A stretch of 64,000 bases of DNA. Source: Neorhizobium tomejilense. GTDB taxonomy: Bacteria; Pseudomonadota; Alphaproteobacteria; Rhizobiales; Rhizobiaceae. The notes beneath the pieces were generated by a model. The model was not told the DNA's origin. It did no database searches and was given only the letters and a program-made list of their open reading frames with translations. Of this stretch, positions 16,889 through 25,590 are shown one piece after another. Position numbers and translations under genes: made by a program. The stretch is from contig PVBG01000017.1 in NCBI GenBank assembly GCA_002968845.1, forward strand, positions 62,001 through 126,000, given 5' to 3'. The first letter of the stretch is position 1. Every line of letters begins with the position of its first letter.

Positions 16889-17194
16889 TCAGGCGGGAAC
16901 AGCCAACAGGAGCGCTCTGGTCGATGAGGATTTTCCCGTTGCAACTGCCACCATCGGCATGCCGGCTTCCAGGCATGCCGCAATGAAGGCTTCGCGGGCG
17001 ATCTCGACTGGCGCTATCCTCTTCAGCGCCGCCCGGCATCTCTGGACGGCGCGGTCATAACGCTCCCCACGCTTGAGGGGCCATTCGTTCTCAAGAAAGT
17101 CCAACGCGTCGTGGACGTTGTGGAAAGTATGGTTGAGACCGTTCGGCAGCCGGATGTTTACCGGCGCGCGGAACGGCATTTCCGGGATGTTCAT
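16889..17194 (-). CDS. DUF982-family protein
   Basis: A 101-residue soluble protein whose pattern (PVNIRLPNGLNHTFHNVHDALDFLENEWP, then a helical R-C-R-A-A-L segment and AREAFIAACLEAGM) matches DUF982, a family largely restricted to Rhizobiales and often found in multiple plasmid-borne copies. AGGAGGAGATC precedes the ATG at 17194. Function is unknown. It lies just downstream, on the same strand, of the ECF sigma gene and could be part of its regulon, though no promoter motif was confirmed. Confidence 0.8.
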   Translation of the reverse strand: MNIPEMPFRAPVNIRLPNGLNHTFHNVHDALDFLENEWPLKRGERYDRAVQRCRAALKRIAPVEIAREAFIAACLEAGMPMVAVATGKSSSTRALLLAVPA

Positions 17195-17286
17195 GATCTC
17201 CTCCTTTCACATGCCGGATGAAAAAGAAGCAGAATCGATTTGGTTATTGGCCGCTGGGATTCAAGAGGTCGTGCGGTCCGCTGTGA

Positions 17287-17787
17287 TTAGTTGTTATCGC
17301 CGAGCTGAGCCGCAAGGTGAATTCGGGCCCGGTTAACCCGGCTCTTGATGGTGCCGAGCGGGCAGTCGCAACGTCGTGCCGCAACCTCGTAGCTCTCCCC
17401 CTGGATCAGGACGATATCCAGGGCCTGGCGATAGTGAGCGGGCAGTTCCGAAAATGCCTTTTCAAGTTCCCGGGCGCGGACCGACCATTCCTGGGGCGCC
17501 TGGACCGACGGCTGTGCCGAAATGCCTTCTCCCAGACCGATCACCTCTCGCTTGGCAAGGCCAAACTTCGTGCAGAACGTGTTGCGCATGATCGTGAAAA
17601 GCCAGGATTTCAGGCTGGTGCCCGGCTGGAACTTGTCGAGATTAGCCAGCGCTCTGAGAAGGGTCTCCTGCACGAGATCATCCACGTCGCTCGGCGTCCG
17701 GTGAAACCGGCGCGCGAAGGATCTGAGCGCAGGTATCAGATCCACGACCTCGGAACGAATATGAGAAATGGAATTATCGACTGCCAT
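17287..17787 (-). CDS. ECF-family RNA polymerase sigma factor
   Basis: A 166-residue sigma factor. Region 2 lies at about residues 15-75 (SDVDDLVQETLLRALANLDKF...SLKSWLFTIMRNTF) and region 4 at about 105-160 (LPAHYRQALDIVLIQGESYEVAARRCDCPLGTIKSRVNRAR). It resembles EcfG/RpoE2-type general-stress sigma factors of alphaproteobacteria, but neither an anti-sigma NepR nor a PhyR gene is adjacent. The ATG at 17787 was chosen because AGGAGG lies four bases upstream; in-frame starts up to 17889 exist. It reads away from the divergent sit operon. Confidence 0.85.
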   Translation of the reverse strand: MAVDNSISHIRSEVVDLIPALRSFARRFHRTPSDVDDLVQETLLRALANLDKFQPGTSLKSWLFTIMRNTFCTKFGLAKREVIGLGEGISAQPSVQAPQEWSVRARELEKAFSELPAHYRQALDIVLIQGESYEVAARRCDCPLGTIKSRVNRARIHLAAQLGDNN

Positions 17788-17983
17788 GGGGCCTCCTGAC
17801 ATGACAATCGACGGAACTGCGGCCGGAGCCATTTGTTCCGATGTTTTATATGAATCCTGGGCCGTGGCGGCAGGGGGCGACGGCATCATAGTCAGCGAGG
17901 TTGTCGGGGCCTCTCGACGGTACCGTCACGTCTTCTTGTCAGGGAGCTTGCAATCATTTCGTTCCCTCACTGCGAATCCTTAT

Positions 17984-18004
17984 TGCAATTCATTCGCAAT
18001 TGCA
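17984..18004. promoter_or_regulatory. Mur-responsive-type palindrome (distal) upstream of sitA
   Basis: The inverted repeat TGCAATT-N7-AATTGCA has perfect 7-base arms and resembles the manganese-responsive Mur boxes described for rhizobial sitABCD promoters. It overlaps a plausible promoter: TTGCAA at 17983 and an AATATG-like -10 near 18006. Binding of Mn-loaded Mur would repress the importer. Confidence 0.7.
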
Positions 18005-18082
18005 GAATATGAATGTAACGAGAGTGTCCATCGTTGTTGCAGACGATCTCCGAGCTGCGACGAGGCCATTTCGACCACTGAC

Positions 18083-18103
18083 TGCAATTAAGTCCTATTC
18101 GCA
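18083..18103. promoter_or_regulatory. Mur-responsive-type palindrome (proximal, imperfect) upstream of sitA
   Basis: TGCAATT-N7-ATTCGCA repeats the geometry of the distal site 99 bases downstream, with two mismatches in the right arm. It lies just before the AAGGAGG ribosome site of sitA, so bound repressor there could also block elongation or a second promoter. Confidence 0.5.
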
Positions 18104-18116
18104 AAAGGAGGCGTGC

Positions 18117-19031
18117 ATGCTTGACAAGATACGACGGCTGGTCCTGACCGGAATGGTGGGAACGGCGTTCGCCGCCGTTCTGGCGGTCATGCCGGCATCG
18201 GCTCAGGACAAATTCAAGGCGGTGACGACTTTCACGGTGATCGCCGACATCGCGAAAAACGTCGCCGGCGACGCCGCGGTCATCGAATCCATCACCAAGC
18301 CCGGTGCGGAAATCCACAACTACCAGCCGACACCCGGCGACATCCAGCGGGCGCAGGGCGCCAAGCTCGTCTTCTGGAACGGGCTCAATCTCGAGCTCTG
18401 GTTCGAGAAGTTCTTTCAGAACCTGAAGGCCGTGCCGGGCGTCGTGGTCTCGACAGGCGTCGAGCCGATGGGCATCGTCGAAGGCCCGTATGTGGGCAAG
18501 CCCAACCCACATGCCTGGATGTCTCCCACCGCGGCGCTGATCTATGTCGACAACATCCGCGATGCCTTCGTGAAGTACGATCCGAAGAATGCCGCGATCT
18601 ACAAGGCCAATGCTGAAGCCTACAAAGAGAAGATCAAGGCCGCCATAGATCCCATCAAGGCCGAGCTCGCCAGGGTGCCGGAAGACAAGCGGTGGCTTGT
18701 GACGAGCGAAGGCGCCTTCTCCTATCTCGCCCGCGATTTCGGCTTGAAGGAGTTTTACCTGTGGCCGATCAATGCCGACCAGCAGGGCACGCCGCAGCAG
18801 GTTCGCAAGGTGATCGACGCCGTCCGTAAAAACCGGATCGGTGTCGTTTTCTCGGAAAGCACGATTTCGCCGAAGCCAGCCGAACAGGTGGCGCGGGAAA
18901 CAGGCGCCAAATACGGCGGCGTTCTTTATGTAGACTCGCTGAGCGAGGCCGATGGCCCGGTTCCGACATATCTCGATCTGCTGAAGGTGACTTCGGATAC
19001 CATCGCCAAGGGCCTGGCCGCCTCGCCCTGA
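18117..19031 (+). CDS. sitA: SitA, manganese/iron ABC transporter periplasmic binding protein
   Basis: A 304-residue cluster A-I (ZnuA/SitA-type) metal-binding protein. A Sec signal peptide ends at about residue 29 (MPASA). Metal-ligand histidines are His67 (in AEIHNYQPTPGD) and His132 (in KPNPHAWMSP), with an acidic C-terminal half expected to complete the site. The long His-rich loop of zinc-specific ZnuA is absent, favouring Mn(II)/Fe(II). The ATG at 18117 has AAGGAGG five bases upstream. It is first in a sitABCD operon with Mur-type palindromes in the promoter, consistent with manganese-responsive repression. Confidence 0.92.
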   Translation: MLDKIRRLVLTGMVGTAFAAVLAVMPASAQDKFKAVTTFTVIADIAKNVAGDAAVIESITKPGAEIHNYQPTPGDIQRAQGAKLVFWNGLNLELWFEKFFQNLKAVPGVVVSTGVEPMGIVEGPYVGKPNPHAWMSPTAALIYVDNIRDAFVKYDPKNAAIYKANAEAYKEKIKAAIDPIKAELARVPEDKRWLVTSEGAFSYLARDFGLKEFYLWPINADQQGTPQQVRKVIDAVRKNRIGVVFSESTISPKPAEQVARETGAKYGGVLYVDSLSEADGPVPTYLDLLKVTSDTIAKGLAASP

Positions 19032-19099
19032 TATCTGTCGTGCGCCCATTCGCGATCCGGCGGGTGGGTACATTTGCCGTTTTCAAGAGGATGTTTCCC

Positions 19100-19999
19100 A
19101 TGAATGCTCAACCCCGTTGGTCGAACCATGCTCCTTCCGGCTCTGACGGAATCATGGTCGACGGCGCGACCGTGACCTACCGCAATGGCCATACGGCCAT
19201 ACGGGATGCGAGCTTCAGTATTCCTCAGGGAACGATTACCGCGCTGGTGGGTGTCAACGGTTCCGGCAAGTCCACGCTGTTCAAGGCGATCATGGGTTTT
19301 GTGCGCCTGGCGAAAGGCGACATCCGGGTGCTCGGCATGTCGGTCAAGGAGGCGCTGCGCAAGAACCTCGTCGCCTATGTGCCGCAGTCGGAAGAGGTCG
19401 ACTGGAGCTTTCCGGTGCTGGTCGAGGACGTCGTCATGATGGGCCGCTACGGCCATATGGGCATGATGCGCATTCCGAAAGCGGCCGATCACGAGGCCGT
19501 GGCGACGGCGCTCGCCCGCGTCAGCATGAGCGAATTCCGCAAGCGCCAGATCGGAGAACTGTCGGGCGGGCAGAAGAAGCGGATTTTCCTGGCGCGCGCA
19601 CTGGCGCAGGACGGCCGCGTCATCATGCTCGACGAACCCTTCACCGGCGTCGACGTCAAGACGGAGGACCAGATCATCAGCTTGCTTCGCGAGCTGCGCG
19701 ACGAGGGCCGCGTCATGCTGGTCTCGACGCACAATCTCGGCTCGGTGCCGGAATTCTGCGACCGGACCATCCTGATCAAGGGGACGGTGCTCGCCTACGG
19801 GCCGACGGTCGAGACCTTCACGCAGGAAAACCTGGAAAAGACCTTCGGCGGCGTGCTGCGTCATTTTGTACTCAGCGACGCGCAGAACGGAAGATCGACG
19901 TCGATCGGCCTGATCAGCGACGATGAGCGGCCCCTGGTGCTTCGGGGCGGGAAGGCGACCAACCGTGCATCGGACGAGGAAGGCGGAGGCCGCGAATGA
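19100..19999 (+). CDS. sitB: SitB, manganese/iron ABC transporter ATPase
   Basis: A 299-residue ABC ATPase with Walker A GVNGSGKST (residues 51-59), signature LSGGQKKR, Walker B VIMLDEP and switch histidine in STHNLG. It energises Mn/Fe import through the SitCD permeases. The start at 19100 (MNAQPRW) has AGAGG nine bases upstream. The gene overlaps sitC by four bases (ATGA). The C-terminal tail of about 40 residues after the ATPase core is polar and variable, as is usual in this family. Confidence 0.92.
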   Translation: MNAQPRWSNHAPSGSDGIMVDGATVTYRNGHTAIRDASFSIPQGTITALVGVNGSGKSTLFKAIMGFVRLAKGDIRVLGMSVKEALRKNLVAYVPQSEEVDWSFPVLVEDVVMMGRYGHMGMMRIPKAADHEAVATALARVSMSEFRKRQIGELSGGQKKRIFLARALAQDGRVIMLDEPFTGVDVKTEDQIISLLRELRDEGRVMLVSTHNLGSVPEFCDRTILIKGTVLAYGPTVETFTQENLEKTFGGVLRHFVLSDAQNGRSTSIGLISDDERPLVLRGGKATNRASDEEGGGRE

Positions 20000-20856
20000 T
20001 CGCCGTTCTGATTGAACCCTTCACCTACAACTATATGCTGAATGCCATGTGGGTCTCGGCCCTTGTCGGCGGCGTCTGCGCCTTCCTTTCCTGTTATCTG
20101 ATGCTGAAAGGCTGGTCGCTGATCGGCGATGCGCTCTCGCATTCGATCGTTCCCGGCGTGGCGGGCGCCTATATGCTCGGACTTCCTTTTTCGATAGGCG
20201 CCTTTTTCTCCGGAGGGCTCGCTGCGGCCACGATGCTTTTCCTCAACCAGCGCACCAAGCTGAAGGAAGATGCCATCATCGGCCTGATCTTCTCCTCCTT
20301 CTTCGGGCTGGGGCTGTTCATGATCTCGCTGAGGCCCATGGCGGTGAACATCCAGACGATCGTGCTCGGCAACATCCTCGCCATCACGCCCGAGGACACG
20401 CTGCAACTCGCGATCATCGGCTTCGTGTCGCTGGCCGTTCTGCTCGTCAAATGGAAGGACCTGATGGTAACCTTCTTCGATGAGAGCCACGCCCGGTCGA
20501 TCGGGCTCAATCCGACCGCGCTCAAGATCGTCTTCTTCACTCTTCTGTCGGCTTCGACGGTTGCTGCGCTCCAGACGGTCGGGGCCTTCCTGGTCGTCTG
20601 TATGGTGGTCACGCCCGGCGCGACCGCCTACCTCCTGACCGACCGTTTCCCGCGCCTCCTTGTTCTGGCGGTGATCATCGGGTCGATCACCAGCTTTGTC
20701 GGCGCCTATGCGAGTTATTTCCTCGACGGGGCGACCGGCGGCATCATCGTGGTGCTGCAGACGGCTATCTTCCTGATCGCATTCTTCCTGGCGCCGAAGC
20801 ACGGGATGCTGGCGGCGCGCAGGCGGGCAGCCCAGGCACTGGAGGAGGCCCCATGA
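19996..20856 (+). CDS. sitC: SitC, manganese/iron ABC transporter permease
   Basis: A 286-residue ABC-3 family permease with about eight hydrophobic segments (from LNAMWVSALVGGVCAFLSCYL) and the family GDALSHSIVPG motif near residues 48-58. It pairs with SitD as a heterodimeric membrane channel. Overlaps with sitB upstream and sitD downstream (four bases each) indicate translational coupling. Confidence 0.92.
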   Translation: MIAVLIEPFTYNYMLNAMWVSALVGGVCAFLSCYLMLKGWSLIGDALSHSIVPGVAGAYMLGLPFSIGAFFSGGLAAATMLFLNQRTKLKEDAIIGLIFSSFFGLGLFMISLRPMAVNIQTIVLGNILAITPEDTLQLAIIGFVSLAVLLVKWKDLMVTFFDESHARSIGLNPTALKIVFFTLLSASTVAALQTVGAFLVVCMVVTPGATAYLLTDRFPRLLVLAVIIGSITSFVGAYASYFLDGATGGIIVVLQTAIFLIAFFLAPKHGMLAARRRAAQALEEAP

Positions 20857-21698
20857 CCATTGTCGATACGCTTCTCTCACCCTTCCAGTTCAGCTTCATG
20901 GTCAATGCGCTGCTGATCTCGGTGCTGATGGCCGTGCCGATGGCGCTTCTGTCCTGCTTCCTTGTCCTGAAGGGCTGGTCGCTGATGGGCGATGCGATCA
21001 GCCATGCCGTGTTTCCCGGCGTGGTGATCGCCTATATCGTCGGCATGCCTCTCGCGATCGGCGCTTTCGCAGCCGGCATGTTCTGCGCCATCGCCACCGG
21101 CTTCCTGAAGGAAAACAGCCGCATCAAGCAGGACACAGTGATGGGCATCGTGTTCGCCGGCATGTTCGGGCTCGGCCTCGTCCTTTATGTGAAGATCCAG
21201 TCCGACGTGCATCTCGATCATATCCTGTTCGGCGACATGCTCGGCATCTCCTGGCGTGACATCGGCGAGGCGGCCGTCATCGCGGCGATCACGGCCGGCA
21301 TTCTCGGCGTGAAATGGAAGGATTTCCTGCTGCACGCCTTCGATCCGGCGCAGGCAAGGGCCGTGGGACTGAGGGTCAATTTCCTGCACTACGGTCTTCT
21401 CGCTCTCATTTCGCTGACCATCGTCGGTGCCCTGCAGGCGGTCGGCATCATCCTTTCGATCGCCATGCTGATCGCGCCGGGAGCCATCGCCTTCCTGCTG
21501 ACCCGCAAGTTCAGCACCATGCTGGTCCTGTCGATTGCCATTGCCGTGACCGGTTCGTTCGCCGGCGTCTACCTGTCCTTCTTCATCGACAGTGCCCCGG
21601 CCCCGACCATCGTGCTCGTGCTGGCAATCGGTTTCGTGCTCGCCTTCATCCACGCTACCCGCAAGGCTGCCCGGGTCGAGACGACCGAAACGATCTAG
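20853..21698 (+). CDS. sitD: SitD, manganese/iron ABC transporter permease
   Basis: A 281-residue ABC-3 family permease paralogous to SitC, with the matching MGDAISHAVFPGV motif near residues 47-59 and eight or so membrane segments. It ends the sitABCD operon. A minus-strand open frame from the neighbouring ClbS-like gene runs through the whole length of this gene in antisense; that frame is not credible as protein over this region. Confidence 0.92.
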   Translation: MTIVDTLLSPFQFSFMVNALLISVLMAVPMALLSCFLVLKGWSLMGDAISHAVFPGVVIAYIVGMPLAIGAFAAGMFCAIATGFLKENSRIKQDTVMGIVFAGMFGLGLVLYVKIQSDVHLDHILFGDMLGISWRDIGEAAVIAAITAGILGVKWKDFLLHAFDPAQARAVGLRVNFLHYGLLALISLTIVGALQAVGIILSIAMLIAPGAIAFLLTRKFSTMLVLSIAIAVTGSFAGVYLSFFIDSAPAPTIVLVLAIGFVLAFIHATRKAARVETTETI

Positions 21699-21710
21699 CA
21701 GGAGGGAGGG

Positions 21711-22226
21711 GAGCGCCTCGGGTGCGCTATGCCTCAACCATTTGCGGATGCGCCCCTGTGCGTTGGCATAAGGAGAGGAGGTATTGAACTGGATCATTCG
21801 GCCTTTGGTCCATTTGTCATACCAGGGCTTGCCGTAGAGTTCGTCGTTCGACCGGGAGGATATGGTCTCGACCAGACGTTCCTTCGCTGCGGTCAAACGG
21901 TCGAGCAGTTCCCGCCAGTCAAGGGATTGGTAGTCCCGGTAGAACTTCTGGGCGAGCAAGCCGAGTTGGTTCCATTTGAAACCGGTCTCAGGGAAGTCGA
22001 CCGGTTCTCCCCTGCCGTCGCGATCCAGCCATTTCAGCACAAGTTCATTCCATCCCAGCAGATAGGCGACCAGATCGGCGGGACTCATCACGGTTCCCGC
22101 AGCGTGTCCCTCCAGCGAGGATTCGCGGGCGCGGCTTTCGGGCACCTGGCCGAGGTCGGCCGTCAATTTGTCGAACGTCGTGCCGATCGCGGCAAGAAGC
22201 TCGGTTTTGGAAACAGGGACAGCCAT
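21711..22226 (-). CDS. ClbS/DfsB-family four-helix-bundle protein with apparent loss of its stop codon
   Basis: From ATG 22226 the first 168 or so residues match the ClbS/DfsB pattern end to end: MSPADLVAYLLGWNELVLKW, ETGFKWNQLGLLAQKFYRDY, and ELYGKPWYDKWTKGRMIQFN near the end, then RIRKWLR. ClbS members protect DNA from colibactin; most homologues have no known role. The family normally ends a few residues after that point. Here the frame stays open for about 280 more codons to 20877, antisense to sitD. A TAG lies at 21711-21713 in a shifted frame, so a single-base deletion near the C-terminus would explain the lost stop. Coordinates given are for the conserved part. Confidence 0.65.
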
Positions 22227-22383
22227 TCTGGATCTCCACGACGCGGCCTCTAGCCTGGACGACAGATACGCTCCGCGATCCTGCGGGTGAAGCTGCCGTC
22301 ATGCCGCAGTCGAACGGCGGCCCCCATTGCACTCCCTGTCAATCCAGCAGTTGACTCCAGATCGGGCTGACGATAATTAATAG

Positions 22384-22397
22384 ATTGACTAATCAAT
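22384..22397. promoter_or_regulatory. Candidate TetR operator upstream of the TetR/DUF418 pair
   Basis: ATTGA-CTAA-TCAAT is a 14-base inverted repeat in an AT-rich island 38 bases before the TetR start. It is flanked by TAATTAAT and ATTAATTA, extending the symmetry. Autoregulation by the TetR protein is the likely role. The half-site resembles that of the pump operator at 5.9 kb. Confidence 0.45.
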
Positions 22398-22434
22398 TAA
22401 TTATATTGGCCGTTGTGAAAAGGCGAAAAATTGC

Positions 22435-23061
22435 ATGCGTAAAGTTGATCCCGACAAGCACGACGCCCGGGTGCGGCAAATCCTCGATGCCGCCCGGGCT
22501 TGCTTTGCAGAAAAGGGCTTTCATCAGACCAGCACCGCCGCGATCTGCGCTCGGGCCGGCATGAGCCCCGGCAATTTATTTCATTATTTTTCCAGCAAGC
22601 AGGCCATTATCGCCGCCATCGTTGATGGGGAGCGCAGGGACGTCGCCGAGTACTTCAGCTCCGCTATGCAGGCGGCCGATTTGCTGGGCGAAATTCTGGC
22701 GTTCATGGACATGATTTTAGCCCTGGCTGCCGACAAGACCTTCGCAGGGCTGGCCCTCGAGATCGCAGCCGAAGCAACCAGGGACCCGGAAATCGGGGCG
22801 CGGGTTTCTCGAAACGACGTCGAACTTCGCGGCGCGCTCCAAGCTCTTATTATCGCCGCCGAAGAACGCGGCCAGGTCGGCAGGGCGCTTCCTTCCGCCG
22901 ATGCCGCCACGTGGATCGCCACGCTGATCGACGGGATATTTTCGCGCGTCGGTATCGATCCCGACTTTAGCCCCAAGGCCCACAGCAGCACCCTGCGCCT
23001 GATGATCACCCGCATGCTCTGCGCGGATGCGGCGGGTCATTCCGGCGTGGCCTCCCTTTAA
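22435..23061 (+). CDS. TetR/AcrR-family transcriptional regulator
   Basis: A 208-residue TetR protein. The helix-turn-helix lies at about residues 12-55 (ILDAARACFAEKGFHQTSTAAICARAGMSPGNLFHYFSSKQAI), followed by a helical effector domain. It is 28 bases upstream of a DUF418 membrane-protein gene on the same strand, so both are probably co-transcribed and autoregulated through the palindrome in the AT-rich leader. Effector unknown. Confidence 0.87.
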   Translation: MRKVDPDKHDARVRQILDAARACFAEKGFHQTSTAAICARAGMSPGNLFHYFSSKQAIIAAIVDGERRDVAEYFSSAMQAADLLGEILAFMDMILALAADKTFAGLALEIAAEATRDPEIGARVSRNDVELRGALQALIIAAEERGQVGRALPSADAATWIATLIDGIFSRVGIDPDFSPKAHSSTLRLMITRMLCADAAGHSGVASL

Positions 23062-23089
23062 GTATCAGATAATAATTGGATATCAGATC

Positions 23090-24274
23090 ATGGTTCTGCG
23101 TCCCGCTGTCCAACAGCGCCTGACGACCATCGACGCGCTTCGCGGATTTTCCTTGTTCGGCATTCTTATCGTCAACATCTCGGTCTTCGCGTCCACCTTT
23201 TACGGTTCCGGAACGCCCGATCCAGCGTTCAGCGGCCAGTTCGACAGGCTGGTTCAGGGATTTGTGGCGTTGTTTTTCGAGACAAAATTCTATCTCCTGT
23301 TCTCGTTCTTGTTTGGCTACAGCTTCACATTGCAAATGCGATCCGCCGAGCGGGCGGGCCAGGTTTTCGTGCCCCGCATGGTGCGCAGACAGCTCGGCCT
23401 CCTCGTCATCGGGGCGGCTCATGCGGTGCTGCTGTTTCACGGCGATATCCTGTCCACCTACGCATTGCTGGGAATAGCGCTCCTGGCGATGCGTCACCAA
23501 TCGCCTCGGCAAATGCTCAAGACGGCGGGCTTGCTGATCATCGTGACCGCATCGAGCTGGATGCTCTTGGGGAGCCTTCAGCTTCTCGAGGGCGGTATCG
23601 GTGATGTGGAACAGGCGTCGATACGTGCCGAAGCGGCCAGGGCGGCCTATACCGGTTCTCCGGCCGGCGTAATCTGGCAGCACATGCGTGAGCTTCCCCA
23701 GATGGGTCTGGTTTTGGTCTTGATGCAGGGACCATGTGCGCTGGCAATGTTTCTCGTCGGTTTTGTCGCAGGGGAAAAGCGGATATTTGAGCGGCTGGAG
23801 GATCATCAGCCCATGTTGCGACGCTTTGTGCTGGCTGGGTCGGTCGTCGGGCTCACAGGAGCGTCGGTCTTTGCGGTTACTACAGTATGGCTGGCAGGTT
23901 CCGGTTGGGAGCCGTTCGGACTGGGAATAGGTCTCCTTACCGCTCCTCTGTTATCCGGCGTCTACGTGGTGGTAGCGATGAAGGTCTTCCGGTCGCGGAT
24001 CGGCGACTGGATCACCGGGTGCCTTGCCCCAGCAGGGCGCATGGCCCTAACCAACTATCTGTTTCAGTCCTTGGCCTGCTCGCTGATCTTCACCGCTTAC
24101 GGCTTGGGGCTCGTGGGAGAGATCGCTCCTGCCTGGACGGTTGCACTGGCTCTTGTGATCTTTGCGGTTCAATTGTTTTTGAGCCACATGTGGATGCGCG
24201 TGTTCGCCTATGGTCCCTTGGAATGGGTCCTGCGGGCCCTTACGACTGCATCCTGGCCTGCCTGGCACGTGTAG
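23090..24274 (+). CDS. DUF418-family membrane protein
   Basis: A 394-residue polytopic inner-membrane protein. It starts RLTTIDALRGFSLFGILIVNI near the N-terminus, a hallmark of DUF418 and related acyltransferase-like membrane proteins, and ends with the conserved DUF418 region (TGCLAPAGRMALTNYLFQSL and VLRALT). About ten hydrophobic segments are visible. The family has no firm biochemical role. The start at 23090 follows GGATATCAGATC; the frame extends to 23027, overlapping the TetR gene. Co-transcription with TetR suggests it is induced by the ligand of that repressor. Confidence 0.82.
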   Translation: MVLRPAVQQRLTTIDALRGFSLFGILIVNISVFASTFYGSGTPDPAFSGQFDRLVQGFVALFFETKFYLLFSFLFGYSFTLQMRSAERAGQVFVPRMVRRQLGLLVIGAAHAVLLFHGDILSTYALLGIALLAMRHQSPRQMLKTAGLLIIVTASSWMLLGSLQLLEGGIGDVEQASIRAEAARAAYTGSPAGVIWQHMRELPQMGLVLVLMQGPCALAMFLVGFVAGEKRIFERLEDHQPMLRRFVLAGSVVGLTGASVFAVTTVWLAGSGWEPFGLGIGLLTAPLLSGVYVVVAMKVFRSRIGDWITGCLAPAGRMALTNYLFQSLACSLIFTAYGLGLVGEIAPAWTVALALVIFAVQLFLSHMWMRVFAYGPLEWVLRALTTASWPAWHV

Positions 24275-24417
24275 ACGCAGCGGCCGACATAAGCCGGAGT
24301 TGACGCGCATCAAAGAACGCTGTGGCGGAAGGGCGCATAGACAGACCTGACTGTGCCGTGCCAATAACGGATGTCCAGATCGGACATCGGCGGCTGGCCG
24401 CAACTGATGAGGGGACC

Positions 24418-24804
24418 GTGAAGAACCGCAGAGCGCCTGGCTGGAGTGTTGTGTTCGCGTCTATCGCGGCCTACGCGCTCGTCGTGCAGATGGTGCTTGG
24501 CTCCATCCTTCTCGGCTCAGCGGTCGCAGCTCCTGTCATCGATGATTTTGGAAACCCGCTTTGCATTACCCATGCGGGCGGTAGCGGCCAATCCGATCAC
24601 GAGGACGGTCCAAAACTGCCCGAGTGCTGCACCCAGGCATGCAGCGTTCTCGCTCCGGCGCTCGCACCGCAGTTTTCCGACAATTTTCTGAGCAACCGGC
24701 TGGAGGCCACTGCCAAGCCGGTTCCGGCCGAAGCGGATATAGGTCCCTTCGAACGGCCCGAGACCTCTCCCGGAAATCCCCGCGCGCCACCGCCGGCAGC
24801 TTGA
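24418..24804 (+). CDS. DUF2946-like small secreted/membrane protein
   Basis: A 128-residue protein with one N-terminal hydrophobic segment (VVFASIAAYALVVQMVLGSILLG) and a Cys/His-containing region (LCITHAGG...PECCTQACS) at about residues 45-85, the pattern of DUF2946 proteins that often accompany copper-handling genes. The CC-x3-C cluster and histidines could bind copper in the periplasm; this is inference. The GTG start at 24418 has GAGGGG just upstream; no ATG fits better. It precedes the YcnI and CopC-CopD genes on the same strand. Confidence 0.65.
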   Translation: MKNRRAPGWSVVFASIAAYALVVQMVLGSILLGSAVAAPVIDDFGNPLCITHAGGSGQSDHEDGPKLPECCTQACSVLAPALAPQFSDNFLSNRLEATAKPVPAEADIGPFERPETSPGNPRAPPPAA

Positions 24805-25031
24805 TCGCAAAGCGCTCCAAGTCGGGCCGCTCTCTGTTCCGTGAACTCGTTTCGGCCAAAACGGCAATGACGCGGCAAAAGCCGTGCAGAGCGCTCTGGG
24901 CCGCCGGCCGTATCGGAGCACGGGCAGGATCGCCTTTTCAAACCATCAATCCACCCCGGACCGGCGCCTTCCCGGCTGCCCGTCGCCTGAAAATCAGGCC
25001 GTCCAACGCGCGGCCAAGCATGGAGATTCAC

Positions 25032-25559
25032 ATGTTGAAGAAAATCACCACAACCGCCGCCATCCTCATGGTCGGCAGCACCGCCGCTCTGGCGCATGTC
25101 ACCCTGGAGGGAAAGGAGGCTCCTCTTGGCTCGACCTACAAGGCGGTGCTGCGCGTGCCGCACGGTTGCGAGGGCAAGCCGACGAACACCGTGCGCGTCC
25201 AGATCCCGGAAGGCTTCTACGGAGTGAAGCCGCAGCCGAAGGCCGGCTGGACGCTCGGCAAGGTCAAGGGCGCCTATGCCAAGGCCTATGACAATCACGG
25301 CTCTCCCGTCACCGAAGGGGTCAAGGAAGTGGTCTGGAGCGGCGGCAACCTCGGCGACGACGAGTATGAGGAGTTCGTGCTGCGGGGCACGATTGCCGTG
25401 GATCTGAAAGCCGGCGACATGCTCTATTTCCCGGTGATCCAGGAGTGCCCGGAAGGCCTCAAGGAACGCTGGATCGAAGTGCCTGCCGCAGGCCAGAAGG
25501 CGTCGGACCTCGAACTCCCGGCCCCGGGCGTCAAGCTCCTTCAGAAGACCGGCAACTAA
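25032..25559 (+). CDS. YcnI/DUF1775-family copper-associated periplasmic protein
   Basis: A 175-residue protein with a Sec signal (MLKKITTTAAILMVGSTAALAH). The mature protein would begin at the histidine of AHVTLEG, the copper-ligand position known for YcnI. Conserved features VPHGC, IPEGF, PKAGWTL and FPVIQEC follow. YcnI proteins bind Cu(II) and are encoded with CopC/CopD-type genes, as here. GGAG lies six bases before the ATG at 25032. The gene is 31 bases upstream of the CopC-CopD fusion. Confidence 0.87.
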   Translation: MLKKITTTAAILMVGSTAALAHVTLEGKEAPLGSTYKAVLRVPHGCEGKPTNTVRVQIPEGFYGVKPQPKAGWTLGKVKGAYAKAYDNHGSPVTEGVKEVVWSGGNLGDDEYEEFVLRGTIAVDLKAGDMLYFPVIQECPEGLKERWIEVPAAGQKASDLELPAPGVKLLQKTGN

Positions 25560-25590
25560 GCGATCGATCCACCCGGGAGCATGAAGGCCG

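Noticed and set aside
19861-20880. 339-residue open frame antisense to sitC
   Set aside because: Composition is Arg/Gln/Asp-rich shadow sequence typical of the reverse strand of membrane-protein genes; the sense strand has an intact ABC permease.
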